Made by a program: the position numbers and the translations under genes. Positions 33,642-43,315 of a stretch of 64,000 nucleotides of DNA are shown in pieces. The stretch is from Gallionella sp. (GTDB lineage: Bacteria; Pseudomonadota; Gammaproteobacteria; Burkholderiales; Gallionellaceae), in the NCBI GenBank assembly GCA_028687575.1, contig JAQTZW010000001.1, forward strand, positions 186,001 through 250,000, read 5' to 3'. Positions within the stretch are counted from its first letter, which is position 1, and every line of letters starts with the position of its first letter. The notes under the pieces were generated by a model. The model did not search any database. It saw nothing but the letters and a program-made list of their open reading frames with translations, and was not told the DNA's origin.

Positions 33642-34946
33642 ATGAGATCCGCCATAGAAAATAGCGTAGTCATTTTGGGAGCTGGCATTGCCGGTATCTC
33701 TGCGGCTTATCATCTTCGAAAAGCTGGCATCAGTGCGGCTGTATATGAGGCGAATGCAACTGCTGGTGGATTGCTGGATAATTTTTGCATCGAAGGATTC
33801 CGTTTTGACAATGCGGTACACCTCTCATTTGCGACAGAGCCTGAGGTGAGGGCGGTTTTCGACCGTACACCGTATCTGACACATCCGGCAGTTTCGTGGT
33901 GTTGGGATGACGGGCTTTGGCTTAAGCATCCAGTACAGAACAATATGTTCCCTATCGAAGTTGCCCAGCGGGTGGAGTTGATTTCCGGCTTTGTTGCGCG
34001 TCCCAATATTGAGGTAAAGAACTACCGTGACTGGCTAAACTACCAGTATGGTGAGGCAATCGCATCCCGTTGGTCATTGCCCTATACGGAGAAGTATTGG
34101 ACAGTTCCTGCGGAGCAACTTGGAATTGGCTGGATAGGTGATCGTGTCAGACGGGCTGATCTTCAGGAAGTGTTATATGGCGCGTTCACCTCCGAAACGC
34201 CCAGTTATTATTATGTTTCAGAAATGCGATACCCCTGCGCGGGTGGGTACCGTGCTTTTATTGAACCGATGATCGCGGAGGTTGATATTCATTGTCAGCA
34301 TCGAGTAACTGGCATCAGCCTGTCACGCAGGCATGTGTATTTCGATAATGACCGTTCAACGGGTTTCGATGTCCTGATCAATACCCTTCCGCTACCCGAA
34401 CTGATTGCGCTGATAGATGAGGTGCCGGAGCAGGTGCGCACTGCTGCGGGAACGCTTTTTGCCACTTCGGTTGACCTGATTTCGGTGGGTTTTCGCAAGG
34501 CTGATGTGCAGCCCAACTTGTGGTTTTATATTTACGACAACGATATTCTGGCGGCGCGAGCCTATTCCCCGAGCATCAAATCGCCTGAAAATGTTCCGGC
34601 GGGGTGTAGTTCGCTACAATTTGAAATCTACTCGTCCCAGCGCAAGCCGCAGACGCATACGCCTGAAGAAATGAAACGCAACACCATGATGGGCCTTCAG
34701 AAAATGGGGATGGTGAAGGATGAAGATGACGTGCTCTTCATGCATCACAAGAAGCTGGAATGGGGGAATGTCGTCTTTGATCTGGGCATGGAAGAGCGTC
34801 GTGCGATAGTGCGCGACTGGCTGGAAACAGTTGGAATTTTGACCGCAGGGCGCTTCGGGGAGTGGGATTATCTCTGGAGTAATCAGGCTTTCATGAGCGG
34901 CTTGAGAGCGGCTGAAGCAGTCAAGCTGCGCGGGGTGGGGCAATGA
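33642..34946 (+). CDS. FAD-dependent oxidoreductase, amine oxidase / UDP-galactopyranose mutase-like
   Basis: This 434-residue flavoprotein begins with a dinucleotide-binding motif VVILGAGIAGISAAYHLRKAG, then AVYEANATAGGLL. FDNAVHLSF, PYTEKYWTVPAEQLGIGWIG and GRFGEWDYLWSNQAFMSGL near the C-terminus resemble proteins found in many O-antigen clusters and distantly UDP-galactopyranose mutase. The substrate is unknown. It overlaps the flippase gene by four bases, so it is part of the same transcript. Confidence 0.75.
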   Translation: MRSAIENSVVILGAGIAGISAAYHLRKAGISAAVYEANATAGGLLDNFCIEGFRFDNAVHLSFATEPEVRAVFDRTPYLTHPAVSWCWDDGLWLKHPVQNNMFPIEVAQRVELISGFVARPNIEVKNYRDWLNYQYGEAIASRWSLPYTEKYWTVPAEQLGIGWIGDRVRRADLQEVLYGAFTSETPSYYYVSEMRYPCAGGYRAFIEPMIAEVDIHCQHRVTGISLSRRHVYFDNDRSTGFDVLINTLPLPELIALIDEVPEQVRTAAGTLFATSVDLISVGFRKADVQPNLWFYIYDNDILAARAYSPSIKSPENVPAGCSSLQFEIYSSQRKPQTHTPEEMKRNTMMGLQKMGMVKDEDDVLFMHHKKLEWGNVVFDLGMEERRAIVRDWLETVGILTAGRFGEWDYLWSNQAFMSGLRAAEAVKLRGVGQ

Positions 34947-36379
34947 GCACCCTGAAGAATACCATTGCCAATATAGCCGGCGCGATCATTCCGCTGATCT
35001 TTTCAATCCTGACCGTACCGCTTTATCTCAAGCTCATCGGTGAGGAGCGTTATGGCATATTGGCAGTCATCTGGGTGCTACTGGGATATTTCGGCGTATT
35101 CGATTTGGGGTTGGGGAAGGCTACGACCCAACGGATGGCCAGCATTGAGAGTGAGTCCGAGCGTAGTGAGTTGCTGTGGACGGTATTGGCGTTGACCATC
35201 GTTCTGGGCGTGTTGGGTGGTCTGGTGTTATTGTTTTCGTCCGACTGGATGTTGACGCATCTGTTTTCACTGGAGGGTGACAGCAGGCGTGAAGCGCTAG
35301 ATAGTACATCGTGGTTGCCTGTTGGGCTAATCCTGCTACTGCTCAATTCCGCGATGAAGGGGTCATTGCAGGCACGTGAACGTTTTGTGGAAATCAACTC
35401 GGCTTCAGTACTGGGTGATTCAATGGCGCAACTGTTACCGCTTATCGCGGCATGGTTTGGCTATGTGACCATTGATTTGTTATTGCCTGCGGTATTGGCT
35501 GCGCGGTTATTGACTGCCGTATTGCTGTTTGTGCAGTGCTACAGACATGTTCCACTGTCCAAGAGTCTCAGGATCAAAATGACGCATGTGAAACCTTTGC
35601 TGACATACGGAGGGTGGGCCAGTATGGTTACGATGAGTGGGCCGTTGATGACGGTAATCGAGCGTACGGTGATCGCCTCAATTGCCGGTGCCAAAGGCGT
35701 CACATTTTTTACGGTGCCATTCAATCTGGTCTCCAAACTTTCCATATTGCCCAATAGTTATGGCGGTGTCTTGTTCCCTAAATTGGCTTCTTTGCCAGAG
35801 CAGGACTCAAAGGTCTTGGCAGAACAAGCTGTACGAAATATCGTTGCCTTGATGACGCCGTTGGTAATCTTTGGCATGGGAGTGTTGCACCCCTTCCTGA
35901 TATTGTGGCTGGGGTCTGATTTGGCAGCGAGATGCGCCGGAATCGGGGAGTTGATCCTGTTAGGGGTATGGGTCAGTGCGGTCATTGTGCCGCATTCGTA
36001 CAAACTTTATGCGGAAGGATTGCTGAAAAAAAAGATACTGATAGTAACAATGACAGAAATTCCATTGTATGCACTCATGTTGTGGCTGGGGGTGCGGTAT
36101 TTCGGGATTTTAGGTGCTGCGGCAGCTTGGTCGCTGCGCGTGTTGATAGATGCGATATTGTTTCTGATTCTTGCCAAGGCCTTGCGTGAAGTGGTGTGGT
36201 TCTCACTCAGTTCCATATTTCTGGTTGCCATGGCAACTATTGTAGTATTGTCATTCGATGTGCTGGTGGTGTGGCGCTGGTTCGCTATCACCGCACTCAT
36301 TGCATTATCTGTCGCTATAAATTGGCAACTGTGCGTTGGCGCATACAAGTCGCTGACTGCCCGATTTTCCGCTGGATGA
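34943..36379 (+). CDS. wzx: Wzx-type oligosaccharide flippase
   Basis: This 478-residue integral membrane protein has about 12-14 hydrophobic segments from IIPLIFSILTVPLYLKLIG onward, the profile of the polysaccharide transporter family. It should move undecaprenyl-linked repeat units across the inner membrane. Together with the EpsG-like protein at 46516 it indicates a Wzx/Wzy pathway. The gene symbol follows function; sequence alone gives only the family. Confidence 0.85.
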   Translation: MSTLKNTIANIAGAIIPLIFSILTVPLYLKLIGEERYGILAVIWVLLGYFGVFDLGLGKATTQRMASIESESERSELLWTVLALTIVLGVLGGLVLLFSSDWMLTHLFSLEGDSRREALDSTSWLPVGLILLLLNSAMKGSLQARERFVEINSASVLGDSMAQLLPLIAAWFGYVTIDLLLPAVLAARLLTAVLLFVQCYRHVPLSKSLRIKMTHVKPLLTYGGWASMVTMSGPLMTVIERTVIASIAGAKGVTFFTVPFNLVSKLSILPNSYGGVLFPKLASLPEQDSKVLAEQAVRNIVALMTPLVIFGMGVLHPFLILWLGSDLAARCAGIGELILLGVWVSAVIVPHSYKLYAEGLLKKKILIVTMTEIPLYALMLWLGVRYFGILGAAAAWSLRVLIDAILFLILAKALREVVWFSLSSIFLVAMATIVVLSFDVLVVWRWFAITALIALSVAINWQLCVGAYKSLTARFSAG

Positions 36380-36461
36380 TGGATTAGGTGGACGGGCATC
36401 TCTGATCCGGCAGTAAAATGAGCGTTTATTAACGGAATATTATTAATTTAGAAAGAATCTT

Positions 36462-37322
36462 ATGAATCCGAACCCAAATGAGAATTGCACGGAGTTGTAT
36501 TCCGATCTGTTAAAGAAAGTTTTGTCTGCTTCCATCTATGAAGAAAGTGCATGGTCTGTTGTCAATATGCACAAGCAGGATTGGCGTGAAGAGAAGAATT
36601 TTCTCCAGTTACTGAAGAATCACATCAAGTTCAGAACCATAGACTGGCTGGGCAGGCGCTCCTATCTTCTGGTCAAGCGTATTCCCTTTGATGCAAAAAC
36701 TCGTGAAATGGGTAAAGACTGGCCCAACATGATCGGCTATACCATGGTCGGCAAGCATAGGTTGAACAATGTTCAGGCATGTATTGAAGATGTGTTGAAG
36801 AACAATGTGCCGGGTGACTTTATCGAGACCGGTGCCTGGCGCGGTGGCGTGACGATATTCATGCGTGCGTTACTCAAGTTGCATGGCGTTACGGATCGTA
36901 CTGTGTGGGTGGCAGATTCATTCGAAGGGCTGCCAGCCCCGACATCGGAAAACGATGGATGGGATCTGAGTGCGACCGAGATACTCAAGGTGTCGCTTGA
37001 GAAGGTGCAGGACAATTTCCGCAAGTTTGACCTATTGGACGATCAGGTCAAATTTCTGAAAGGCTGGTTCTGCGACACCTTGCCGACGGCCCCGGTCGAG
37101 AAACTGGCGATTCTGCGTCTGGATGGCGATATGTACAGTTCAACTATGGATGCGCTGGTGAATCTGTACCCCAAGGTCAGCAAGGGTGGCTATGTCATCG
37201 TTGACGACTACTTTTCTTGGCCGGCCTGCAAACAAGCGGTGACGGATTATCTGCAAGCGAACAACATCAAGGCTGATATCAAGCCGATTGATGCGGATTC
37301 GGCTTTCTGGAAGTGTGAATGA
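36462..37322 (+). CDS. TylF/MycF-family O-methyltransferase
   Basis: This 286-residue SAM- and metal-dependent methyltransferase has the SAM loop GDFIETGAWRGG, the acidic ADSFEGLP, and LRLDGDMYSSTMDAL and GGYVIVDDYFSW that supply the metal-binding Asp residues. Family members methylate sugar hydroxyls in macrolides and in O-antigens. It is likely to O-methylate a sugar of the repeat unit. The following methyltransferase gene starts 31 bases later. Confidence 0.87.
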   Translation: MNPNPNENCTELYSDLLKKVLSASIYEESAWSVVNMHKQDWREEKNFLQLLKNHIKFRTIDWLGRRSYLLVKRIPFDAKTREMGKDWPNMIGYTMVGKHRLNNVQACIEDVLKNNVPGDFIETGAWRGGVTIFMRALLKLHGVTDRTVWVADSFEGLPAPTSENDGWDLSATEILKVSLEKVQDNFRKFDLLDDQVKFLKGWFCDTLPTAPVEKLAILRLDGDMYSSTMDALVNLYPKVSKGGYVIVDDYFSWPACKQAVTDYLQANNIKADIKPIDADSAFWKCE

Positions 37323-37353
37323 TTATTGGCAAGTCGGCAGGGCGGCCTTAACT

Positions 37354-38415
37354 ATGAATGAAAAAAAATACGATCTGACCGCTTGGCCAGAGGGAAAGCT
37401 GGAATACCTTGGACATTGTCCGATGTGTGGCAGCGTCGATCGCACATTGCTCCATGACGGGTTGATAGATAATCTTTTCTTTTGCTCTCCGGGGAAATGG
37501 TCTTTGCATAAGTGCCGGAAATGCTTGGCAGCATACGTGGATCCCCGCCCAACAGCAGATTCGATGTATCTTGCTTATCGTCACTATTACACGCATGACG
37601 CATCCAGTAGTAATGCTCCGGTAAGCATGAGTTTGGCGCAGACAATTTCGCGTTCCATAGGAAATGGATACCGCAACTGGCGTTACGGCACCAAACTAAG
37701 TCCTTCGACCATCTTCGGTGTGCCGGTCACTTATCTGTTGCCCAAGTTGAAAAGGACGATAGACGTCCAGTTTCGTTGTTTGCCTGCCACAGCCACCCGC
37801 AAGCGCGTGCTGGATGTCGGATTTGGTGGCGGCGTGTTCTTGGATTATGCCGCCTCGATGGGGTGGGACGTGGCAGGTGTTGATATAGATGAGGTTGTCA
37901 TCAGGAACGGTAAGGCGCGCGGTATTGATGCCCGGCAAGGCTCCATCGAAGCCTTTGCCGACCAGCCCGAGTCATTTGATTACATCACCATCAGTCATGT
38001 GATTGAGCATGTCTACGATCCGGTCGAGACCCTGAAGATTGCATATCGTTTGCTGAAGCCGGGTGGGCAATTGTGGGTGGATACGCCGAACATAGACAGC
38101 TATGGTTATGCGCATTACGGAGCGAACTGGCTGGGAGTGGATGCCCCCCGGCATTTGCTCATCTTCGGTTGGGATACCATGAGCTACGCCTTGAAACAGG
38201 CAGGCTTCAACGAGTGGCGTCATGTTGATCGCGCCCATTCGGCGCTGACAGTATTCCCGCTCAGCGAGCAGGTATTGCGCCATTCCAGGACCGGAACGGA
38301 TCCGTTCAGCGAGGCTCCTCCCAAGCCTGCGCCGGAGGCCAGAATGGCGGCGTTGAAGTCGAAGGTCTTCAAGAGGCACGCCGAGTTCATTACAGTGATT
38401 GCGGTAAAAAAATAA
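37354..38415 (+). CDS. class I SAM methyltransferase with N-terminal zinc-ribbon-like motif
   Basis: This 353-residue protein begins with HCPMCGS and then HKCRKCLAAYVDPRPT, a four-Cys zinc-binding arrangement common in sugar C- and O-methyltransferases. The SAM domain follows, with VLDVGFGGGVFLDYAASMGW, AGVDIDE and SHVIEHVYDP. The ATG at 37354 is chosen; upstream in-frame codons overlap the TylF-like gene. Its stop overlaps the next ATG by one base. The acceptor is unknown. Confidence 0.8.
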   Translation: MNEKKYDLTAWPEGKLEYLGHCPMCGSVDRTLLHDGLIDNLFFCSPGKWSLHKCRKCLAAYVDPRPTADSMYLAYRHYYTHDASSSNAPVSMSLAQTISRSIGNGYRNWRYGTKLSPSTIFGVPVTYLLPKLKRTIDVQFRCLPATATRKRVLDVGFGGGVFLDYAASMGWDVAGVDIDEVVIRNGKARGIDARQGSIEAFADQPESFDYITISHVIEHVYDPVETLKIAYRLLKPGGQLWVDTPNIDSYGYAHYGANWLGVDAPRHLLIFGWDTMSYALKQAGFNEWRHVDRAHSALTVFPLSEQVLRHSRTGTDPFSEAPPKPAPEARMAALKSKVFKRHAEFITVIAVKK

Positions 38416-39461
38416 TGTCGCCACGTATTTCCATCGCCATGGGGACCTATAACGGCGCCAGATTCATCCGCGAGCAACTGGACAGTTTTGCCCGGCAGAC
38501 CTGGCAGCCGTTCGAACTGGTGGTGTGCGATGACGGCTCGACCGATGACACGCTGGCAATCGTTGCCGAATTCGCCAAGACGGTCGATTTCCCGGTGCAT
38601 ATCCATTGCAACGAGCAGAATCTGGGTTTTTCCAACAACTTCATGAAATGCGCGAGCCTGTGCAAGGGAGACTGGATAGCCTTTTCGGATCAGGACGATG
38701 TCTGGTTCCCTGAAAAGTTTGAAAAGGTCGTCAAGCGAATCGGGCAATCAAAATCGGCTAACTTGGTTCTGGTATGCCATTCAGCAGACCTTGTTGATGA
38801 GAATCTGCAGTCAATGGGGCAGAGAACGCCCAATTTCACCAGGGACGAAACAAAAGGCATCGCGGCACATTCCGGTTTCCTGTGCATTGCCGGATTTACC
38901 ATCACTTTCCGGGCGGACCTGCTGGCTGAAGTGGACTCAAGTCTCAGGCCAGGCGATTATTACGCGCCGGGCCAGAGATGGCAGTCACACGACAAGTGGA
39001 TCGCCATGCTTGCCAATGCGCTGGGAGAGGTGGCTTATATCTCCGAGTCACTAGCCCAGTATCGCAGGCACACCTCAGCCGTAACCGATACACACAAAAA
39101 TCCGTCTGCAATGGGGCGGGTCTACAAGGCGGCAAAGGTCGGGACGGAGTTTTACCAGTTTCAGGCATATTCGGCTAAAGATTGTGCTGCCTCCTTCCGA
39201 AATATCGCCTCGGCGATGAGCGATATGCAGAAGCGCCAGAAGCTGCTGGTAGCGGCGGGGCTGTACGATAGACTCGCCGGGATTTGTGAAATGCGCTCCG
39301 TGCTATATGCTCAGGAAGCCATGTTCTCCAGGCTGGGAACGGTCTTTAGATTGGCGGCAAGAGGTGGATATTGGGGTAGCCGATTCTGTTCTTTGGGGGC
39401 GCTCTCTTTTTTTAAGGACGTTGCCTTCGGCATTGGGCTATTGGAAAAACAGCCGGGCTAG
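38415..39461 (+). CDS. glycosyltransferase family 2, rhamnosyltransferase-like
   Basis: This 348-residue GT-A enzyme has ISIAMGTYNGARFIREQLDS, VCDDGSTDDT and FSDQDDVW, the pattern of WbbL/RfbN-type transferases. SHDKWIAML near the middle is the usual catalytic-base region, and QYRRH follows. It probably adds rhamnose or another deoxysugar. It is cytoplasmic or peripheral, as there is no clear transmembrane helix. Confidence 0.8.
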   Translation: MSPRISIAMGTYNGARFIREQLDSFARQTWQPFELVVCDDGSTDDTLAIVAEFAKTVDFPVHIHCNEQNLGFSNNFMKCASLCKGDWIAFSDQDDVWFPEKFEKVVKRIGQSKSANLVLVCHSADLVDENLQSMGQRTPNFTRDETKGIAAHSGFLCIAGFTITFRADLLAEVDSSLRPGDYYAPGQRWQSHDKWIAMLANALGEVAYISESLAQYRRHTSAVTDTHKNPSAMGRVYKAAKVGTEFYQFQAYSAKDCAASFRNIASAMSDMQKRQKLLVAAGLYDRLAGICEMRSVLYAQEAMFSRLGTVFRLAARGGYWGSRFCSLGALSFFKDVAFGIGLLEKQPG

Positions 39462-39576
39462 TTATTTGAATTATTTGTAATTTGCCGGGGCTGGTAGAAT
39501 GGCGCTGGTGAATGGGGCAGTATGCTGTTTCAGCGGGAATGGTGAGTTTCCGGTGAAACCGGGACGAGGGAAGCTG

Positions 39577-40071
39577 ATGTTTAGTAGGATCAAACATGTA
39601 CTGCTACAGATATATGGTTTCCTGAAATTCGGGAAGCGCGTGACCATTTGGGGGATGTTTACCGTGGTGAATCCCCGGAACGTGCATCTCGGGCGTGGCT
39701 GTTCCATCAATCACGGCGTGTTCCTGCTGGGGCGCGACGAGATCACGCTGGGTAATCATGTCACCTTGTCGGCTAATTGCATGCTGATGGATACAGGGTT
39801 GGACCTCAGTCATTATCTGGCCAGCAAAACACCCAACAAGGTGCATATCAAATCCTTCATTCGGATTGAGGACAACGTATGGGTGGGCGCTGGCGCGATC
39901 ATCCTGCCGGGCGTGACCATACACCAAAACAGTATCATCGGCGCTGGCTCGGTGGTGACTAGGGATGTCCCAGAAAACGTCGTGGTTGCCGGTAATCCGG
40001 CCAGAGTGATCAGGGTGCTGTCGCCAAGCGAACAGGGTGGTGAATTGCATGATGCAGGGCGTGAATCTTGA
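39577..40071 (+). CDS. left-handed beta-helix (hexapeptide) acyltransferase
   Basis: This 164-residue protein shows hexapeptide repeats, as in VWVGAGAIILPGVTIHQNSI and IGAGSVVTRDVPENVVVAGN ending in PARVIR, the signature of sugar O-acetyltransferases (WbbJ/LacA type). A catalytic-type His may be in the CSINHGVF or TGLDLSHYL segments. GAGGGAAG precedes the ATG at 39577; an upstream GTG-like extension has no support. It likely acetylates a sugar of the repeat. Confidence 0.82.
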   Translation: MFSRIKHVLLQIYGFLKFGKRVTIWGMFTVVNPRNVHLGRGCSINHGVFLLGRDEITLGNHVTLSANCMLMDTGLDLSHYLASKTPNKVHIKSFIRIEDNVWVGAGAIILPGVTIHQNSIIGAGSVVTRDVPENVVVAGNPARVIRVLSPSEQGGELHDAGRES

Positions 40072-40214
40072 AGTGTTCACGAGAGTTCAATTCCTGCCTT
40101 GCCGGGCGTATATGAAATAAAATCGGGTGCTGTCGGGTTCGAATATCGCAAGTCCGGAATGGGTGACAACGTGATACGGCTTGGCAACCTTCAGGCGTGG
40201 ATGCAGAGGTAAGT

Positions 40215-41051
40215 ATGGCGAGCAGCAAACAAAATCTTGATGCAAATACCGTTAACAGCTTTGGTGACGAGTGGGAGCGATTTGACCAATCGGCCCTGTC
40301 CGAAGCGGAAGCGAACAAAATATTCGACGAGTATTTTGCTGTTTTCCCTTGGGAGCGATTGCCAACCGGCGCGACCGGTTTCGATATGGGGTGCGGATCT
40401 GGCCGGTGGGCCAGGTTGATGGCACCGCGCGTCGGGCATTTGTACTGCATTGATCCATCCTCGGCGCTTGAGGTGGCAAAGTCGGCACTGGCATCTGCGA
40501 ACAATGCCTCCTTTGTTCAGGCATCGGTTGATGATCACCCGCTGCCCGCAAACAGTCAGGATTTTGGCTATTCACTTGGCGTATTGCATCATGTGCCCGA
40601 TACGGCGGCGGCAATCAAGGCTTGCGTGGAGATGATCAAGCCGGGAGCGCCGTTTTTGGTCTATTTGTATTATGCGTTCGACAACCGTTCAGCGTTGTTC
40701 AAGTTTATCTGGCGCTGTTCCGATGTCCTTCGTCGCGGCATCTGCATGCTGCCTGGCGGGTTGAAGCATTTAGTCACCGACATGCTTGCGGCGTTGGTAT
40801 ATTTCCCGCTGGCGCGTTTCGCCTTGCTGGTAGAAAAATGCGGCCTTGATGCTGGTTCGATTCCGCTTGCCTACTATAGAAATCACACCTTCTATACCAT
40901 GCGGACAGACTCAAGGGATCGCTTTGGCACCCCGCTGGAGCAACGTTTCACCCGCCAGCAGATCAGGGAGATGATGGAGGCGGCAGGGTTGGGCGAAGTT
41001 CGTTTCTCGGATCACACTCCCTACTGGTGTGCTGTTGGAATCAAGAAATGA
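40215..41051 (+). CDS. class I SAM-dependent methyltransferase
   Basis: This 278-residue methyltransferase has GFDMGCGSGRWARLMAP as the SAM loop, YCIDPS after it, and GVLHHVPDTAAAIK as motif post I. It has the UbiE/methyltransferase-11 form. GAGG at 40206 supports the ATG at 40215. It is the third methyltransferase of the cluster. The 40072-40214 gap holds no gene. Confidence 0.82.
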   Translation: MASSKQNLDANTVNSFGDEWERFDQSALSEAEANKIFDEYFAVFPWERLPTGATGFDMGCGSGRWARLMAPRVGHLYCIDPSSALEVAKSALASANNASFVQASVDDHPLPANSQDFGYSLGVLHHVPDTAAAIKACVEMIKPGAPFLVYLYYAFDNRSALFKFIWRCSDVLRRGICMLPGGLKHLVTDMLAALVYFPLARFALLVEKCGLDAGSIPLAYYRNHTFYTMRTDSRDRFGTPLEQRFTRQQIREMMEAAGLGEVRFSDHTPYWCAVGIKK

Positions 41052-41121
41052 TGGCTTGGGTCGCAATTTTGTGCGATGTTGATTTATTGATGGGCTTCGT
41101 TGCTTCAGTTTGGTTCTCCGT

Positions 41122-42363
41122 ATGAATGATTCTGTTTTGTTTATCGCCTATGACGGTCTGCTCGACCAGTTGGGCGGCAGTCAGATTTTGCCGTATTTGC
41201 GCGGTATCGCCGCCCACCCCCGTTATGTGCATATCGTCAGTTTTGAAAAGCCCGCCCGTTTTGCTGTGGGCGCGGAGAAGATGCGCGCTGATTTGGCTAG
41301 GGATGGCATAGGTTGGACACCGGTGCCGTTCACCTCGCGTTTTGGCAAGCTGGGCAAGTTGTGGGATTTGGGGCGCATGTATGCGACCTGCCTGCGATTA
41401 CAGTTGAAGCACCGGTTTGGCATTGTGCATTGCCGCAGCTATATGTCCATGCAGGTGGGCGCGTTTTTGCACAGGCTGACTGGCGTCAAGGCGATTTTCG
41501 ACATGCGCGGGTTGTGGGTGGACGAGCGAGTGGATGGCGGCCTGTGGAAGCAGGATCGCTGGTTGAATCGCGTCATTTATCGCACTTACAAGCGTATCGA
41601 GCGGAATCTGCTGGCATCGGCCAGTCATGTGGTTGTCCTCACTAGATGCGTAGTGCCTGAGCTGAAACGACTTTCGCCTGCGATGTCGGCTCCGGTAACC
41701 ATCATTCCCTGCTGTGCCGATTTTGATCATTTCGTTATGCCGTCAGGCGAGACGCGGCAGGCGGTTCGTGCAGAACTAGGCATCCCGCCGGATGCGATGG
41801 TGCTTTCCTATCTGGGTTCATTGGGGACCTGGTACATGCTGGAAGATATGTTGCGCCTGTTTGCGGCGGCGGCCGGCCAGCGCGATGACGTGTATCTGTT
41901 GTTCATCACGCGGGACTGGCAGGATGAGCAAGAGGATTTGCTAAAGACCATGGGTATCGGTCATCTGCGAGCCCGCATCCATGTCCGCTCCGCGAGCCGC
42001 GAGGAGGTGCCTAGCCTGATGGCGGCATCTGACATCATGCTGAGTTTCATCAAGCCCGCCTATTCCAAAATGGGCAGTTGTCCGACCAAGTTGGCTGAAG
42101 CATTTGCGCTTGGCATACCGGTCATCAGCAACGTGAATGTAGGCGATGTCGAACAGATTACCGATGAACTTGCTGCCGGCGCCACCTTCGATCTGGATGA
42201 TGCCGGGGCATTCGAGCGGCTGGCTGGTAAGTTGGAAGAGATCAAGGGCATGGGTGGAGCCGCTTTACGGGAGCGGGCTCGCAAGACATTCGGGCTTGAG
42301 GTTGCGGAAAACTCCTGCCGTCAGGTCTATGAAACGATAGAGCAATCAAAATGTTGCAGGTAG
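41122..42363 (+). CDS. glycosyltransferase family 4 (GT-B)
   Basis: This 413-residue GT-B enzyme starts LFIAYDGLLDQLGGSQILPY, typical of GT4, and has LSYLGSLGTWYMLEDML at the start of the C-terminal Rossmann domain and SCPTKLAEAFALGIPVISN at the nucleotide-sugar site. FDMRGLWVDERVDGG in the N-terminal half is found in several O-antigen GT4 proteins. The sugar specificity is unknown. Confidence 0.85.
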   Translation: MNDSVLFIAYDGLLDQLGGSQILPYLRGIAAHPRYVHIVSFEKPARFAVGAEKMRADLARDGIGWTPVPFTSRFGKLGKLWDLGRMYATCLRLQLKHRFGIVHCRSYMSMQVGAFLHRLTGVKAIFDMRGLWVDERVDGGLWKQDRWLNRVIYRTYKRIERNLLASASHVVVLTRCVVPELKRLSPAMSAPVTIIPCCADFDHFVMPSGETRQAVRAELGIPPDAMVLSYLGSLGTWYMLEDMLRLFAAAAGQRDDVYLLFITRDWQDEQEDLLKTMGIGHLRARIHVRSASREEVPSLMAASDIMLSFIKPAYSKMGSCPTKLAEAFALGIPVISNVNVGDVEQITDELAAGATFDLDDAGAFERLAGKLEEIKGMGGAALRERARKTFGLEVAENSCRQVYETIEQSKCCR

Positions 42364-42378
42364 GGGGTGTGGTTGAGC

Positions 42379-43308
42379 ATGTCGGGTAGCGAACACAAAG
42401 TCGCAATAGCCATTTCGAGTTTCAGGACCAATAGCTCGGCGATGGCGCTGGTGCGGAAGATCACGGCCGAGAAATGGCCGTGCGAATACATTCTGGTGGT
42501 GGATTCCCTCGGAACCGGCGAGTTCGAGGCGTTCATCGCGAGCAATGGGTTGACTGGGCGGGTGTTGTATTTCAACAGTTCGGTCAATCTGGGGTCGGCG
42601 GGAAACTTGAGCAAGCGCCTGCTTTGGGGTTGTGAATTGGGCATGGATCATGTCCTTGCTCTCAATCATGATGCCGAAATTACGCTGCAGATTTACAAGA
42701 CCATGCTTGACCGGGTGGATGCCCATCCCCGCACGGGCGCTTTGTATCCTCTCCGCCATCTGGCGGGGAAAGGTGTTTACGATTTTACCGGGCAAAAAGT
42801 GTTTACCCTGACTGCTGCAGGGACGGTAGAAAAGCCGTCGGACGAGTTTGTCGAGATGGCCTGGAGCAGTTCCAATGGGGCGCTTTATGCCATGGAACCG
42901 TTGCGCGGTGAGCAGGCCATTTGCCCGGATGCTTCCTTGTGGATGGGTTGGGAAGACTACCTTTATGGATTGCAATTGAAGGATCGTGGCTATAGCCAGT
43001 GGGTTGTGACAGATGCCGAGACCGTGGATAGCTACGAATACAAGGCTGTCGGATTCTCCCCGGCGGGTAAGACGATTGCCGACAAGCCGATGTGGTACGG
43101 CTATTACGATGCACGGAACATGATTTTGATCGCGATGCACAGGCTCAAGTCACCCGTTTTGACGGTATTTGTGTTGTTCAGGGTGTTGCTGGCGATGACG
43201 CTGGTGCCATTCAAATTCAAAAACGACAAGTGGCGCGCGACTTCATACTGTCTGGCGGGTATATGGGATGGTTTGAGGAATGTCAGCGGAAAATGGAAGT
43301 TGCCTTGA
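42379..43308 (+). CDS. glycosyltransferase family 2-like protein
   Basis: This 309-residue protein has a GT-A-like start (VAIAISSFRTNSS), a YFNSSVNLGSAGNLSKRL segment and LALNHDAEITLQ, which matches the xNDD/DAE metal site of rhamnosyltransferase-type GT2 enzymes. GWEDYLYGLQLKDRGYSQWV fits the ED-Y acceptor region. A hydrophobic C-terminal segment (VLFRVLLAMTLVPF) may touch the membrane. The ATG at 42379 is used, and a GTG at 42367 is an option. Confidence 0.75.
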   Translation: MSGSEHKVAIAISSFRTNSSAMALVRKITAEKWPCEYILVVDSLGTGEFEAFIASNGLTGRVLYFNSSVNLGSAGNLSKRLLWGCELGMDHVLALNHDAEITLQIYKTMLDRVDAHPRTGALYPLRHLAGKGVYDFTGQKVFTLTAAGTVEKPSDEFVEMAWSSSNGALYAMEPLRGEQAICPDASLWMGWEDYLYGLQLKDRGYSQWVVTDAETVDSYEYKAVGFSPAGKTIADKPMWYGYYDARNMILIAMHRLKSPVLTVFVLFRVLLAMTLVPFKFKNDKWRATSYCLAGIWDGLRNVSGKWKLP

Positions 43309-43315
43309 GGAGTAA